Shown here piece by piece: positions 15,810-22,644 of a stretch of DNA of 24,368 nt. Both the position numbers and the translations under genes were made by a program. The notes beneath the pieces are model-generated. The model was given only the letters and a program-made list of their open reading frames with translations, was not told the DNA's origin and made no database searches. Positions within the stretch are counted from its first letter, which is position 1, and each line of letters begins with the position of its first letter. The DNA lies in NCBI GenBank assembly GCA_964462295.1, contig CAYWXH010000024.1:1-24368 (forward strand), given 5' to 3'. The stretch is from JALVIU01 sp964462295 (GTDB taxonomy: Bacteria; Atribacterota; JALVIU01).

Positions 15810-16654
15810 GATTAGCAGATGTTACCCATATATATGCACCTAAGACCCCTTTTGAAACTACCGCCCTTTCAAATATTAACTTAACAATAAAAGAGAACGA
15901 ATTTATAGGTCTTATAGGTCATACAGGTTCCGGGAAGTCTACACTTATTCAAATGTTAAATGGACTTATCTTTCCCACATATGGAAAGGTCTATATAGAT
16001 AATAGAGAAATAAGGGAGTATAAGTCTCTCGTAGATGTGAGAAGAAAGATTGGTTTGGTGTTTCAATATCCAGAAGATCAATTTTTTGAAGATACTGTAT
16101 TTAACGAAATTGCTTATGGACTTAAAAATACAGGACTTTCTGAAGATGCTATAAAAAAAAGGGTTTCAAATGTGCTTTCTCTTGTGGGTCTTGAACCAAA
16201 GTTTTTTATGGAAAGATCTCCATTTTCTTTAAGTGGTGGGGAAAAAAGAAGGCTTGCTATTGCTGTTATTCTTGCTATGAGGCCTGATATTCTCATATTT
16301 GATGAGCCTGGTGTTGGTCTTGACCCAAAGAGCAGAGAAAAAATATTTAATTTAATTCATAGCCTTTTTAATGAAGGGATCTCTATCGTGATGGTCTCAC
16401 ATGATATGGATACAGTTGCTTCTTTTTCAAGTAGGGTTATTGTGATGAATAAGGGAGAGATTGTGCTTGATAGTACCCCTTATGAGGTCTTTGTAAAAAA
16501 TAGAACCCTATTGGATAAGATAGGGCTTGAGATTCCAGAGACAACTAAAATTCTTTTGGATTTGAAGAGATGTGGATACAATGTAAATTTGAAAATATTT
16601 GATATAAAAGAATTAAAAAAAGAAATAGCGAGGTTTCTAAATGGGCGCATTTAG
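15800..16654 (+). CDS. ecfA2: ECF transporter ATPase EcfA2
   Basis: This second ECF ATPase has 284 residues with Walker A GHTGSGKST (40-48), Q-loop FQYPEDQ (89-95), signature LSGGE (144-148), Walker B LIFDEP (165-170) and an intact switch histidine, His201 (VSHDM). The LSGGE signature, the FQYPEDQ motif and second position in the operon identify the A2 type. The residues after Walker B are GVGLDP where TAGLDP is common. The gene overlaps ecfA1 by ten bases and ecfT by 14, so the three subunits are probably made in a coupled way. Confidence 0.94.
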   Translation: MQIRLADVTHIYAPKTPFETTALSNINLTIKENEFIGLIGHTGSGKSTLIQMLNGLIFPTYGKVYIDNREIREYKSLVDVRRKIGLVFQYPEDQFFEDTVFNEIAYGLKNTGLSEDAIKKRVSNVLSLVGLEPKFFMERSPFSLSGGEKRRLAIAVILAMRPDILIFDEPGVGLDPKSREKIFNLIHSLFNEGISIVMVSHDMDTVASFSSRVIVMNKGEIVLDSTPYEVFVKNRTLLDKIGLEIPETTKILLDLKRCGYNVNLKIFDIKELKKEIARFLNGRI

Positions 16655-17435
16655 ATTAACAGTGGGTCAATATTTTCCTACTGACTCTTGGTTTCACCTT
16701 CTCGACCCAAGAACAAAGATAGTAGCCACCTTTCTTATAGTTATTCTTATTTTTTTCATTCACAACTTCTTTGGCTACCTGGTATTATTTGTATTTCTAT
16801 ATCTTTCCTATTATATTGCAAAGATTCCTATAAGCTATCTACTAAGGGGAATAAAGCCAATTTTATTTTTGGTCATTATTACCTTTATATTTCAGGTATT
16901 TTTCTATGGAAAAGAGATAGTGTATAAAATATGGTTTATACCTATTTATAAGGAGGGGCTTGTAAAAGGGGCATACCTTTCTTTACGAATCATTTTTTTG
17001 GTACTTTTTACAAGTTTTCTTACCCAAACTACATCTCCTTTAGATATAGCTGATGGTCTTGAGGCCCTCTTTAAACCTTTGAAAAAAATAGGAGTACCAG
17101 TAAGTGAGCTCGCCCTTATGATGAGTATATCTTTAAGATTTATCCCTCTTTTGCAAAGTGAGGTAGAGAGAATCGCAAAGGCACAGATGGCAAGGGGAAT
17201 AGAGCTTGACAAGGGTAATATTTTTAAAAGGATGTATAATTATATCCCTATTCTTATCCCACTTTTTTTAAGCTCTTTTAGGCGCGCAGAAGAACTTGCC
17301 ATAGCTATGGAAGCAAGGTGTTTTCGAGGCGGAGAGGGCAGAACGAAACTAAGAGAATTAAAGATAAAGAGAGATGATTATATTTACATAGGTACTGTTT
17401 TGATGATATTTATCTTTTTGGTATTTGGGTTATGA
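16641..17435 (+). CDS. ecfT: ECF transporter transmembrane subunit EcfT
   Basis: EcfT is the membrane scaffold that joins the two ATPases to the substrate-binding S component. The 264-residue product has several hydrophobic segments (about residues 28-60, 70-90, 112-128 and 246-263). Two coupling-helix motifs are visible: ARG at 184-186 (AKAQMARGIELD) and ARC at 225-227 (AMEARCFRGG). The latter is a common variant of the Ala-Arg-Gly motif. No S-component gene lies in the window, so this looks like the shared (group II) module whose S components are encoded elsewhere. Confidence 0.92.
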   Translation: MGAFRLTVGQYFPTDSWFHLLDPRTKIVATFLIVILIFFIHNFFGYLVLFVFLYLSYYIAKIPISYLLRGIKPILFLVIITFIFQVFFYGKEIVYKIWFIPIYKEGLVKGAYLSLRIIFLVLFTSFLTQTTSPLDIADGLEALFKPLKKIGVPVSELALMMSISLRFIPLLQSEVERIAKAQMARGIELDKGNIFKRMYNYIPILIPLFLSSFRRAEELAIAMEARCFRGGEGRTKLRELKIKRDDYIYIGTVLMIFIFLVFGL

Positions 17436-18178
17436 ATAATATAGTACTTGTCATTGAGTATGATGGAACAAATTATTATGGTTGGCAAAGACAGCCGGGC
17501 TACCCTACTATTCAGAAAGAGATAGAAGATGTACTTTCGAAGATTTTGCAGACAAATGTTATTCTTATAGCTTCAGGTAGAACAGACAAAGGGGTACACG
17601 CAAGGGGGCAAGTAACAAATTTTAAGATAGACAAAAATGTAGATTTAGAAAAATTAGGTAAAGCCTTAAACAGCCTTTTACCGCAGGATATAAGAGTAAA
17701 GAAAATATATAGCGCCTCACCTTCTTTCCATGCAAGGTTTTCTGCAAAAGAAAAGATTTACTATTACTATTTTTCTCATAATTCAAAGTACAGTCCCATA
17801 TTAAGAAATTATGTCTGGTTTATGCCTTATAAATTTAATATAAGAAAAATGAAAGAGATAAGTAAAGTTTTTATAGGGACCCATGATTTTTCTTCTTTTA
17901 GAAATCTTAGGGGCAAGTGGGAAAGGGATAGTAATTCTATAAGGACTATTTTTTCATCTGACATTATAAGAACAAAGGGTGGTATTTATATATATAGGAT
18001 AAGTGGAAATGGATTTTTTTACAAAATGGTTAGAAATATTTTTGGTCTAATTTCATCTGTAGGGATGGGCAAATTATCCTACAAAGATGCCATTTCTATA
18101 TTTGAAGCAAGAAATAGAGCTCTGGCTTTACCTCCTGCACCTCCACAAGGCCTTTTTCTTATAAGGGTAAGATATTAA
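17432..18178 (+). CDS. truA: tRNA pseudouridine(38-40) synthase TruA
   Basis: TruA isomerizes uridines 38-40 in the tRNA anticodon arm to pseudouridine. The 248-residue product has the catalytic Asp52 in the motif SGRTDKGVHARGQ and the conserved FHARFSAKEKIYYYYF, GTHDFSSFRN and GNGFFYKMVRNIFG blocks. ATG overlaps the ecfT stop as ATGA. The ecfA1-ecfA2-ecfT-truA order after rplQ is well known in Firmicutes, where rplM-rpsI usually follow; here they do not. The last 20 bases overlap the tail of the leftward hydrolase gene. Confidence 0.96.
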   Translation: MNNIVLVIEYDGTNYYGWQRQPGYPTIQKEIEDVLSKILQTNVILIASGRTDKGVHARGQVTNFKIDKNVDLEKLGKALNSLLPQDIRVKKIYSASPSFHARFSAKEKIYYYYFSHNSKYSPILRNYVWFMPYKFNIRKMKEISKVFIGTHDFSSFRNLRGKWERDSNSIRTIFSSDIIRTKGGIYIYRISGNGFFYKMVRNIFGLISSVGMGKLSYKDAISIFEARNRALALPPAPPQGLFLIRVRY

Positions 18179-18875
18179 TTAATTCTTCTCCTTTTAGGTC
18201 ATGTCCTTTATCTAAAAGTGGAATAAATGTACTATTTGTAATCTTTGCAAATTCTTTTGCCAGCTCCTTTGGGCAAAGCATGTCTTCGGTAGATTGAATT
18301 ATGTATAGATTGTCTTTGAGCTCATGTGTAAATTTTATAGGATTATAGTTGTTAATTATCTTTTCTATCTCTTCTCTATAAAAATCTTTAGGATAAAGTT
18401 TTAAAATCTTTTCTGCTATATCCCAAAGAGATGGCATAATGGGATGTATTTTGAAAAATTCTGCATCAATTACAGGGTTTAAAAGTAATACTTTATCATA
18501 AAGATTTGGGTTTTCCCTTATAAGATTTAGTGTGCAAAAGCCCCCATAAGAATAGCCTAATATATAAAGTTTGTAAGGGTTAAATTGGGATTGTATCCAA
18601 TTTGTAGCATCTTTTATATCTTCAATACTTCCTAAAAAGCTAAATTTCCCTTTGGTTTTTTTATCTCCCTTATAATTTATCTCTACCCAACTAAAGCCTT
18701 TTTTCCTAAGATGTGTAATGATTCCCGGGAGCCTATTTGTTCCCGGGAATCCATGGGCAAACAAGATAGTTTTTTCTTTGCAAAATTCAAAGTTATAACA
18801 ATCTATGTGTACTTTTCTTTTATAGGTAATATAAGATATCTTCACTTTTTTATAAGTTTTTATGTCTTTCTGCAA
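18159..18875 (-). CDS. Alpha/beta hydrolase (serine esterase/peptidase-like)
   Basis: The product has an alpha/beta-hydrolase layout: oxyanion region HGFPG (41-45), nucleophile elbow GYSYGG with Ser109 (107-112), acid Asp198 (STEDMLCP) and His225 (DKGHDL). Length (about 238 residues) fits a lidless esterase or acyl-peptidase; the substrate cannot be told. There is no signal peptide, so it is cytosolic. The start is uncertain. TTG at 18875 overlaps fprA by 26 bases, and GTG at 18845, four bases after the fprA stop, would give 228 residues; neither has a clear Shine-Dalgarno site. It is last in the hrb-fprA unit, and its 3' end overlaps truA tail-to-tail. Confidence 0.82.
   Translation of the reverse strand: MQKDIKTYKKVKISYITYKRKVHIDCYNFEFCKEKTILFAHGFPGTNRLPGIITHLRKKGFSWVEINYKGDKKTKGKFSFLGSIEDIKDATNWIQSQFNPYKLYILGYSYGGFCTLNLIRENPNLYDKVLLLNPVIDAEFFKIHPIMPSLWDIAEKILKLYPKDFYREEIEKIINNYNPIKFTHELKDNLYIIQSTEDMLCPKELAKEFAKITNSTFIPLLDKGHDLKGEELINILPL
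18720..18751. repeat. Perfect 11-bp GC-rich inverted repeat with 10-base loop
   Basis: GATTCCCGGGA (18720-18730) and TCCCGGGAATC (18741-18751) are exact inverse complements separated by GCCTATTTGT. Each arm also contains the self-complementary hexamer CCCGGG. It lies in the hydrolase coding region over the HGFPGTNRLPGI segment, about 125 bases into the gene. No T-run follows on either strand, so it is not a standard intrinsic terminator. It may be an mRNA stability element or chance from two Pro-Gly codon pairs. Confidence 0.6.
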
Positions 18876-20043
18876 TATCTTTTACAAGTCTATCCAAGTT
18901 TTTAAAATCTTCCTTTTTAGGATGACCCTTTACGACTACAGGGGGAATAAATTCTGCCTTGAGTGATGAGAGTAGTCCCTTTATAGTTTCTTCAAGTCTT
19001 CCTCCCCATCCATACGACCCTATTAGTGAAATGTATTTTGTTTTTGGTCTTAGTGCATTAATAAGGTAAGTAGTTGATACAATATCTGGATGTGGACCTG
19101 CAAGTACCATAGGAGAACCTATTATTATAGTTGCTGCATCTACAAGAGCTATTGCAAGTTCCCCAATGTCTGTTTTAGTTATATTAAATGGTTTTACACA
19201 TATTCCATTTTCTATAAGTTTATCAACTACATAATCTACCATTTTTGCTGTGCTTTCATGCATCGAAATATAAGGTATTAATACTTCATTTTTTACATGA
19301 TCAGAGACCCATTCTTCATAAATTTTAAGTATAGAACTTGCCTTTGAATGTTTATATATTACTCCATGGCTTGGCGCAATTACATCTATTTCCATTTCCT
19401 TTATCATTTTTAAGTGTTTTTTGATATGGTTTCTAAAAGGCATCATGATTTCTGCATAATACCTTTTTACCTCAGGATATGCTTTAGGGTCATCTTCTGG
19501 CTCATTTTCTGCAAATAATGCACTTGTAGCAAGATGGGAGCCAAGAAAATCACATGTAAAGAGTACCTTATCTTCTTTTACATAGGTAAACATTGTCTCT
19601 GGCCAATGTACCCATGGAGCAAATATAAATTCAAGTGTTTTGTCTCCTAATGATAATGTTTCCCTATCTTTTATAACAATGAATTTTTCATCTGGAATAA
19701 ATAGAAGATCTTGTAGAAATCCTTTGCATTTTTGATTTGTTACTACCTTGGCGGAAGGATAGAGCTCTAAAATTTTTGGAATTGTTCCCGAATGGTCTTG
19801 CTCTGCATGGTTTGAGACAATATAATCTATTTTTTCCAAGTTAAGGGCTGCAAGGTTTCTTAATAGTTCTTCCTCTTTAGGTGGATCTACTGTATCGATA
19901 AGTGCTATTTTCTCACTACCTTTTACAATATATGCATTGTAGCTTGTGCCATCAGGTAGGGGTACAAGCTCGTCAAATATCCTCCTGTCCCAATCTATTG
20001 CACCTACAAAGAAAATATCTTTTTTAACTTCTTTAACTGCCAT
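18850..20043 (-). CDS. fprA: A-type flavodiiron protein FprA (O2/NO reductase)
   Basis: Flavodiiron proteins reduce O2 to water and/or NO to N2O in the cytosol of anaerobes. The 397-residue product has an N-terminal metallo-beta-lactamase-like domain (about 1-250) with the diiron ligands His79, Glu81, Asp83 (HAEQDH), His147 (VHWPETMF), Asp165 (CDFLGSH) and His226 (PSHGVIYKH). A flavodoxin domain follows (about 253-397), with the FMN phosphate loop SMHESTAKM and IGSYGWGG. The gene begins two bases after the hrb stop, so the electron donor and the reductase are made together. Catalytic residues are complete. Whether NO or O2 is the main substrate cannot be read from sequence. Confidence 0.95.
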   Translation of the reverse strand: MAVKEVKKDIFFVGAIDWDRRIFDELVPLPDGTSYNAYIVKGSEKIALIDTVDPPKEEELLRNLAALNLEKIDYIVSNHAEQDHSGTIPKILELYPSAKVVTNQKCKGFLQDLLFIPDEKFIVIKDRETLSLGDKTLEFIFAPWVHWPETMFTYVKEDKVLFTCDFLGSHLATSALFAENEPEDDPKAYPEVKRYYAEIMMPFRNHIKKHLKMIKEMEIDVIAPSHGVIYKHSKASSILKIYEEWVSDHVKNEVLIPYISMHESTAKMVDYVVDKLIENGICVKPFNITKTDIGELAIALVDAATIIIGSPMVLAGPHPDIVSTTYLINALRPKTKYISLIGSYGWGGRLEETIKGLLSSLKAEFIPPVVVKGHPKKEDFKNLDRLVKDIAERHKNL

Positions 20044-20045
20044 TC

Positions 20046-20741
20046 CTATCCTTCCTCTTCAAAGCTATCTTTTCCCACTCCACAAACTGGGCACACCCAA
20101 TCTTCAGGAAGTTCTTCAAACGGAGTGCCAGGAGCTATCCCATTATCAGGGTCTCCTGCTTCAGGGTCATAAACATATCCACATACAGTACATACATATT
20201 TTTTCATATTGCTATCCTCCTTTTCTTTTTTTTCTTTTATATAGGTTGGTGCCGTCTTTGGTGATTTGCCTCGTTTTATTTCATGATAATATGCATAAGT
20301 CATTGGTTCCCCTTCTTGAATTATATCGGCATCAACTACCTCTCCTATAAATATTATATGGGTACTTCCCGTATCAACAACTTTTGTAACTTTCACTTCA
20401 AAATAAGAGATTCCATAATCTAATACAATAGGTGCATCTACTACCTTGCCCATTTTAAATTTTGTGTCTTCAAACTTATCAATATCCCTTCCTGATTTAA
20501 AACCAAACTTTCCTATAAATTGCATGGGTGCATCTTTTGATAGTACAGTTACCGTAAATACATTACTTTCTCTTATTAACTCTGTTGTAAGATTTTCCTT
20601 ATTTAGGCTTACAGCAAAAAGTGGGGGTTCTGCGGTGACTTGGAATACTGTATTTGCAATTTGTCCATTTAATCTTTCACCTTTCTTAGTACTCACTATA
20701 TAAAGACCATAGCTTAATTTAAAAAAGGCTGTAATATTCAT
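20046..20741 (-). CDS. hrb: Flavin reductase-rubredoxin fusion (high-molecular-weight rubredoxin, Hrb)
   Basis: This 231-residue protein joins an FMN-binding flavin-reductase domain (about residues 1-165; conserved GLYIVSTKKGERLNGQIANT near the start and ISYFEVKV) to a rubredoxin domain (179-231) by a charged linker. The rubredoxin iron ligands are Cys184, Cys187, Cys217 and Cys220 (CTVCGY and CPVCG). The same fusion in Moorella thermoacetica passes electrons from NADH to FprA, and here hrb lies directly before fprA. I chose ATG at 20741 because AGGAGG at 20752-20747 is five bases away; an in-frame GTG at 20747 lies inside that site. A second start precedes the rubredoxin domain. Confidence 0.94.
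   Translation of the reverse strand: MNITAFFKLSYGLYIVSTKKGERLNGQIANTVFQVTAEPPLFAVSLNKENLTTELIRESNVFTVTVLSKDAPMQFIGKFGFKSGRDIDKFEDTKFKMGKVVDAPIVLDYGISYFEVKVTKVVDTGSTHIIFIGEVVDADIIQEGEPMTYAYYHEIKRGKSPKTAPTYIKEKKEKEDSNMKKYVCTVCGYVYDPEAGDPDNGIAPGTPFEELPEDWVCPVCGVGKDSFEEEG
20205..20224 (-). promoter_or_regulatory. Internal ribosome binding site and ATG before the rubredoxin domain of hrb
   Basis: On the minus strand AAAAGGAGG (20224-20216) is followed after eight bases by an in-frame ATG (20207-20205). This ATG codes for Met179 of Hrb, exactly the first residue of the rubredoxin domain (MKKYVCTVCG). Translation from it would give a 53-residue protein ending at 20046, the normal size of a free rubredoxin. 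The site is as strong as those of the ribosomal genes in this window. It could be active, or a relic of the separate rubredoxin gene that fused with the reductase. Confidence 0.6.
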
Positions 20742-20768
20742 GTACACCTCCTTTATTATTTATAATAT

Positions 20769-20797
20769 AGTATATCACTAAACTTTAAATATTGCAA
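20769..20797 (-). promoter_or_regulatory. Probable sigma-70-type promoter for hrb-fprA-hydrolase
   Basis: Reading the minus strand, TTGCAA (20797-20792) and TATACT (20774-20769) are 17 bases apart, and TGA directly before the -10 box gives an extended -10 element. Transcription would start near 20762, about 20 bases before the hrb ATG and just upstream of its Shine-Dalgarno site. The -35 box matches the consensus in four of six positions. No separate operator repeat is evident. Confidence 0.6.
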
Positions 20798-20801
20798 TAG
20801 A

Positions 20802-20830
20802 TTGACTTATTTTGTTTTTGCGAGTATACT
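20802..20830 (+). promoter_or_regulatory. Probable sigma-70-type promoter for cutA-hlyIII
   Basis: TTGACT (20802-20807) and TATACT (20825-20830) are separated by exactly 17 bases, each one base from consensus. The expected start is near 20837, leaving only about 14 bases before the cutA ATG, which the GGAGGTGAT ribosome binding site almost fills. The -35 box is four bases from the -35 box of the opposing hrb promoter. Confidence 0.7.
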
Positions 20831-20850
20831 TTAGGTGCGGAGGTGATAAT

Positions 20851-21174
20851 ATGAGGGAATTTATTTTGGTTATCACTACTTTAGACGATAAAGACAAAGC
20901 AAAAATTATAGCTCGCAAACTGGTAGAGGAAGACTATGCCGCATGTGTGCAAATTTTGGGGCCTGGAGAGAGTGTATACAGATGGAGAGGAAAAGTAGAG
21001 GAAGCTAAGGAGTGGTTACTCTTTATTAAAACTACTTCTGAGAGATATAAAGGATTAGAGACTCTTATAAAGAGGCTTCATCCATATGAAGTACCGGAAA
21101 TAATAGCACTACCTATTATAGATGGAAATGAGGATTACCTTAGGTGGATAGTAGATGAGATAGGAGATGCCTAA
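20851..21174 (+). CDS. cutA: CutA1-family divalent-cation-tolerance protein
   Basis: CutA1 is a small trimeric protein with a ferredoxin-like fold, linked to copper tolerance in E. coli although its biochemical role remains unclear. The 107-residue product has the family motifs DYAACVQILGPGESVYRWRG, E-WLLFIKT and HPYEVPEIIALPI followed by YLRWI. I chose ATG at 20851 because GGAGGTGAT (20839-20847) serves it. A longer in-frame start at 20812 would lie between the -35 and -10 boxes, upstream of the expected transcript. The membrane protein that follows begins three bases after its stop. Confidence 0.95.
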   Translation: MREFILVITTLDDKDKAKIIARKLVEEDYAACVQILGPGESVYRWRGKVEEAKEWLLFIKTTSERYKGLETLIKRLHPYEVPEIIALPIIDGNEDYLRWIVDEIGDA

Positions 21175-21177
21175 TTT

Positions 21178-21813
21178 ATGAAAAAAGAGGAGAGCATCTC
21201 CTGCATTTCGCATTTTTTTGGCTTCGTTTTATCAATAATAGGTACCATACTTCTTCTTATAAAAAGTAAAGGCGATTTTCCTAAGGTTTCTACTTCCCTT
21301 ATATACGGCCTTTCTATGTCATTTTTGTTTCTTTCAAGCGCGCTGTATCACTTTTTTAAAAGACATGAAAATGAGGATTCTATATGGAGAAAGTTAGATC
21401 ATACAGCTATATTTTTTATGATTGCCGGTGCATATACACCAGTTTGCTATTTTAGGCTCTCTGGCCTCTGGAGAGTATTAATTATCTTAATCCAATGGGG
21501 TTTGGTATTTGGAGGTATATTTTTTAAATTTTTTTATCTTAAGGCCCCGAGATTTTTATCTACACTTATTTATCTTATCATGGGATGGATAGGCGTATTT
21601 GTTATAAGGCAGTTATGGATTGCTATGAGTGAAGTAGAGCTTGTATTTCTTGTATTGGGAGGGGTTTCATACACTATTGGGGCCATTTTTTATATACTGA
21701 AGAAACCCAGGATAAATTCATGGTTTGGGTTTCATGAGATATTCCATATATTTATACTTTTAGGGGCCTTTTTTCATTACTTGATGATTTATCATATTAT
21801 TGTTACAACTTAA
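21178..21813 (+). CDS. Hemolysin III / PAQR-family membrane protein
   Basis: This 211-residue protein has about seven hydrophobic segments and the conserved polar residues of the HlyIII/YqfA (progestin-adiponectin-receptor-like) family: SHFFG near the N-terminus, SALYHFF (about 54-60), RKLDHTAIFFMIAGAYTPV (about 71-89) and FGFHEIFHIFILLGAFFHY near the end. These histidines and aspartates form a membrane zinc site in characterized relatives. The name hemolysin is historical; bacterial members are linked to membrane homeostasis. It follows cutA by three bases, so the two form an operon that ends at the terminator at 21840. Confidence 0.9.
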   Translation: MKKEESISCISHFFGFVLSIIGTILLLIKSKGDFPKVSTSLIYGLSMSFLFLSSALYHFFKRHENEDSIWRKLDHTAIFFMIAGAYTPVCYFRLSGLWRVLIILIQWGLVFGGIFFKFFYLKAPRFLSTLIYLIMGWIGVFVIRQLWIAMSEVELVFLVLGGVSYTIGAIFYILKKPRINSWFGFHEIFHIFILLGAFFHYLMIYHIIVTT

Positions 21814-21839
21814 ATGACTTACTTACAATTTGTGTAGAG

Positions 21840-21869
21840 GTTATCCTAAATATGGATGACGTCTTTTTT
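21840..21869 (+). terminator. Intrinsic terminator after cutA-hlyIII
   Basis: GTTATCC (21840-21846) pairs with GGATGAC (21854-21860), including one G-U pair, around the loop TAAATAT. It is followed by TCTTTTTT at 21862-21869. It lies 27 bases after the hlyIII stop. On the opposite strand the hairpin lacks a following T-run, so it does not clearly serve the leftward AlkD-like gene. Confidence 0.7.
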
Positions 21870-21894
21870 ATTTACAATTTTTTAGAGGCCTATA

Positions 21895-22626
21895 TTAGTG
21901 TAAAAGAGATTTAAGGATATCTTGATTTTCTTTTGTTAATTTTTTCATGCCATCTTTTATTATCCATTTTGTATTCTTATCATTATTTTTTACCCATTTT
22001 TTTAAAAATTCAAAAACCGATTTAGGGTCTTTTTTTGTAACCTCTCTTAAGGCCCAACCAACTGCCTTTTTTACCTCTTTATCTTCTTCCTTCATTACAT
22101 TTTCTAAAAGTGTAAGAGATCTTTTTGAATCTTGTGGTATTGCTCTTATATATGGAGGGATAGTGGCTACTGCCAATCTTCTTATCCATTTGTTTTTAGA
22201 TAATACCCATTTTTCCATGATCGAAAACATTTCCTCTTTGTTTTGCTTTGCAAGGTTAACAACTACCCTTAATGCAAGTTGGTCGCAAATCTCCCAATCT
22301 GGAATATCTTCTATTATATCTAAAACAAATTCTTTTACAGCTTCATATTCTTTTTTACCTATTTCTCCCAGTGCGCTTATTGTAATCAGTCTTTCCTCTC
22401 TTTTTCCATTTTTCCATAATTTTTTTAGTTTTTCAAATTTCCAATTTTCTTTTTTTAAGAGCCTTCCTAATTCTTGTCCTATAGAATTAAGTAAGGGAGT
22501 TTTAGTGATTTGAAGTTTTTCAGTCTTTTCGGCTTCAAGTACTTTTGTAATAGAGAGTATAGCAGATTCTACACCTTCCTCTTTTAGTTTTTTATAGATT
22601 ATACGGGCTATCTCTTTTTTGTCCAT
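21895..22626 (-). CDS. AlkD-like DNA alkylation repair protein (HEAT-repeat DNA glycosylase)
   Basis: AlkD-family glycosylases excise alkylated purines such as 3- and 7-methylguanine using a HEAT-repeat superhelix without base flipping. The 243-residue product is almost all helical and has the family spacing of key residues: Trp111 and Asp115 (PDWEICDQLA), Arg150 (KWIRRLAV) and Trp191 (KKAVGWALREV), which line up with the catalytic Trp, Asp, Arg and Trp of Bacillus AlkD. ATG follows AGGAGGG. It lies 29 bases after the lipoprotein gene on the same strand and may be co-transcribed. The substrate is inferred from family only. Confidence 0.85.
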   Translation of the reverse strand: MDKKEIARIIYKKLKEEGVESAILSITKVLEAEKTEKLQITKTPLLNSIGQELGRLLKKENWKFEKLKKLWKNGKREERLITISALGEIGKKEYEAVKEFVLDIIEDIPDWEICDQLALRVVVNLAKQNKEEMFSIMEKWVLSKNKWIRRLAVATIPPYIRAIPQDSKRSLTLLENVMKEEDKEVKKAVGWALREVTKKDPKSVFEFLKKWVKNNDKNTKWIIKDGMKKLTKENQDILKSLLH

Positions 22627-22644
22627 TGTTCCCTCCTAATTTAG

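Noticed and set aside
17206..17240. TTGACA and TATAAT inside ecfT, upstream of truA
   Set aside because: Both hexamers are exact, but the spacer is 23 bases, too long for a sigma-70 promoter, and no extended -10 element is present.
18191..18218. Inverted repeat CTTTTAG/CTAAAAG just after truA as a terminator
   Set aside because: The loop is 14 bases, the stem is weak and A/T-rich, and no T-run follows on either strand.
20812..20850. Longer N-terminus for cutA from an upstream in-frame start
   Set aside because: The added codons contain the -10 box of the promoter and do not resemble CutA1; ATG at 20851 has the GGAGGTGAT site.
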